Assembly (NCBI RefSeq): GCF_022605165.1
Contig: NC_063079.1
Location: 754,001 to 818,000, forward strand
Origin: Purpureocillium takamizusanense
Lineage: Eukaryota; Ascomycota; Sordariomycetes; Hypocreales; Ophiocordycipitaceae
DNA length: 64,000 nt
Reading direction: 5' to 3'
This document shows positions 63,617 to 64,000 of this stretch, in pieces. A program made the translations under genes and the position numbers. Numbering within the stretch: position 1 is the stretch's first letter; every line of letters starts with the position of its first letter. A model generated the notes under the pieces. The model was not told the origin of the DNA. It saw only the letters and a list, made by a program, of their open reading frames with translations, and made no database searches.

Positions 63617-64000
63617 CGTGGTAGATTTGGGCTGCTCAGCAGCTCGATGTCGCTATTGCCCCAACGGGGAGGAGTCGAGTCTGTCTGTACTGGTCGGGGG
63701 GCGCTGCGGGAGCAGCCGGCGGGAGGTTTCGATTCGAACGACAAGTCGATGGACGTGGAGAGGGCGGGCGGCCGGGGGCGCAACCTGGTTCTTGTTCGTG
63801 TGTGTCGGAGCTGAATTCGGGGCGGCCGCATGCGGTGTGACGGACGAGGTTGGAGTTGGCAAAAAGGACACGATCGCGACAGTGAGCTCATTGGGCGGGA
63901 GAGCCGCTGCAGGTGCCGCCGCCTTGGGGGGCGCTGGGCTCCATCTTTTGCAGTGAGTGGCCCAGGGCAATTTGGCGTCAGGAACTGGCCCGATGCGGAC
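63617..64000. other. Upstream flank of the Erd2 gene
   Basis: Presumed promoter and leader of the minus-strand Erd2 gene. A Pro/Ala-rich minus-strand frame of about 105 codons is GC-driven and has no family features. No other gene is seen before the window ends. Confidence 0.45.

Noticed and set aside
1..64000. CRISPR arrays, operons and bacterial-type ribosome binding sites.
   Set aside because: Introns, histone, TFIID and ER genes show eukaryotic DNA; no regularly spaced repeats were seen.

Overview
The window looks like nuclear chromosomal DNA of a filamentous ascomycete, most likely a Sordariomycete and perhaps Hypocreales. Genes are mostly 1-2 kb with short introns that use GTANGT-type donors, CTRAC-like branch sites and YAG acceptors. 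Genic DNA is GC-rich, and two strongly A+T-rich, TA-dense patches look like sequence degraded by repeat-induced point mutation (RIP). I cannot name the species from sequence alone. Exon structures were rebuilt by hand from splice motifs, reading-frame continuity and recognisable family motifs.

Region 1 (about 1-27 kb) looks accessory. It holds a membrane acyltransferase (1772-3268), an A+T-rich patch beside a small candidate secreted protein (4185-4806), an antisense NmrA-like relic (4800-5070), a second cysteine-rich secreted protein (6593-7053), a frameshifted carboxylesterase relic near 9 kb, a Ser/Thr-rich single-pass membrane protein (9715-11140) and a degraded repeat-element region (13340-15096). 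Next come a divergently transcribed NCS1 nucleobase-type transporter (15455-17214) and an amdS-like amidase (18839-20815). Their shared upstream region carries three identical CCG-CTTA-CGG everted repeats and GATA-type motifs, which suggests a small regulated nitrogen-scavenging unit. A zinc alcohol dehydrogenase with an 11-nt microexon (23577-24835) and a third possible secreted protein near 26.3 kb follow.

Region 2 (about 27.8-64 kb) is mostly conserved housekeeping or secretory genes: histone H2A.Z, an RRM+R3H protein of the Pin4/Cip2 type, a type II membrane glycosyltransferase-like protein, an S28 serine peptidase, a steroid 5-alpha-reductase-family enzyme, a MINDY-type deubiquitinase with a C-terminal CaaX box, an ER-membrane J protein, mitochondrial uS19, TAF10 and the HDEL/KDEL receptor Erd2. 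Several long GC-rich intergenic stretches (28.8-36.4, 38.4-43.6 and 45.3-48.3 kb) have no gene I can support.

No tRNA, rRNA or CRISPR was found. The most interesting signals are the everted-repeat cluster at the transporter/amidase promoter, the small secreted proteins in a relic-rich accessory segment, and unusual gene architecture (microexons, a frame-preserving 54-nt intron, homopolymeric amino-acid inserts inside enzymes).
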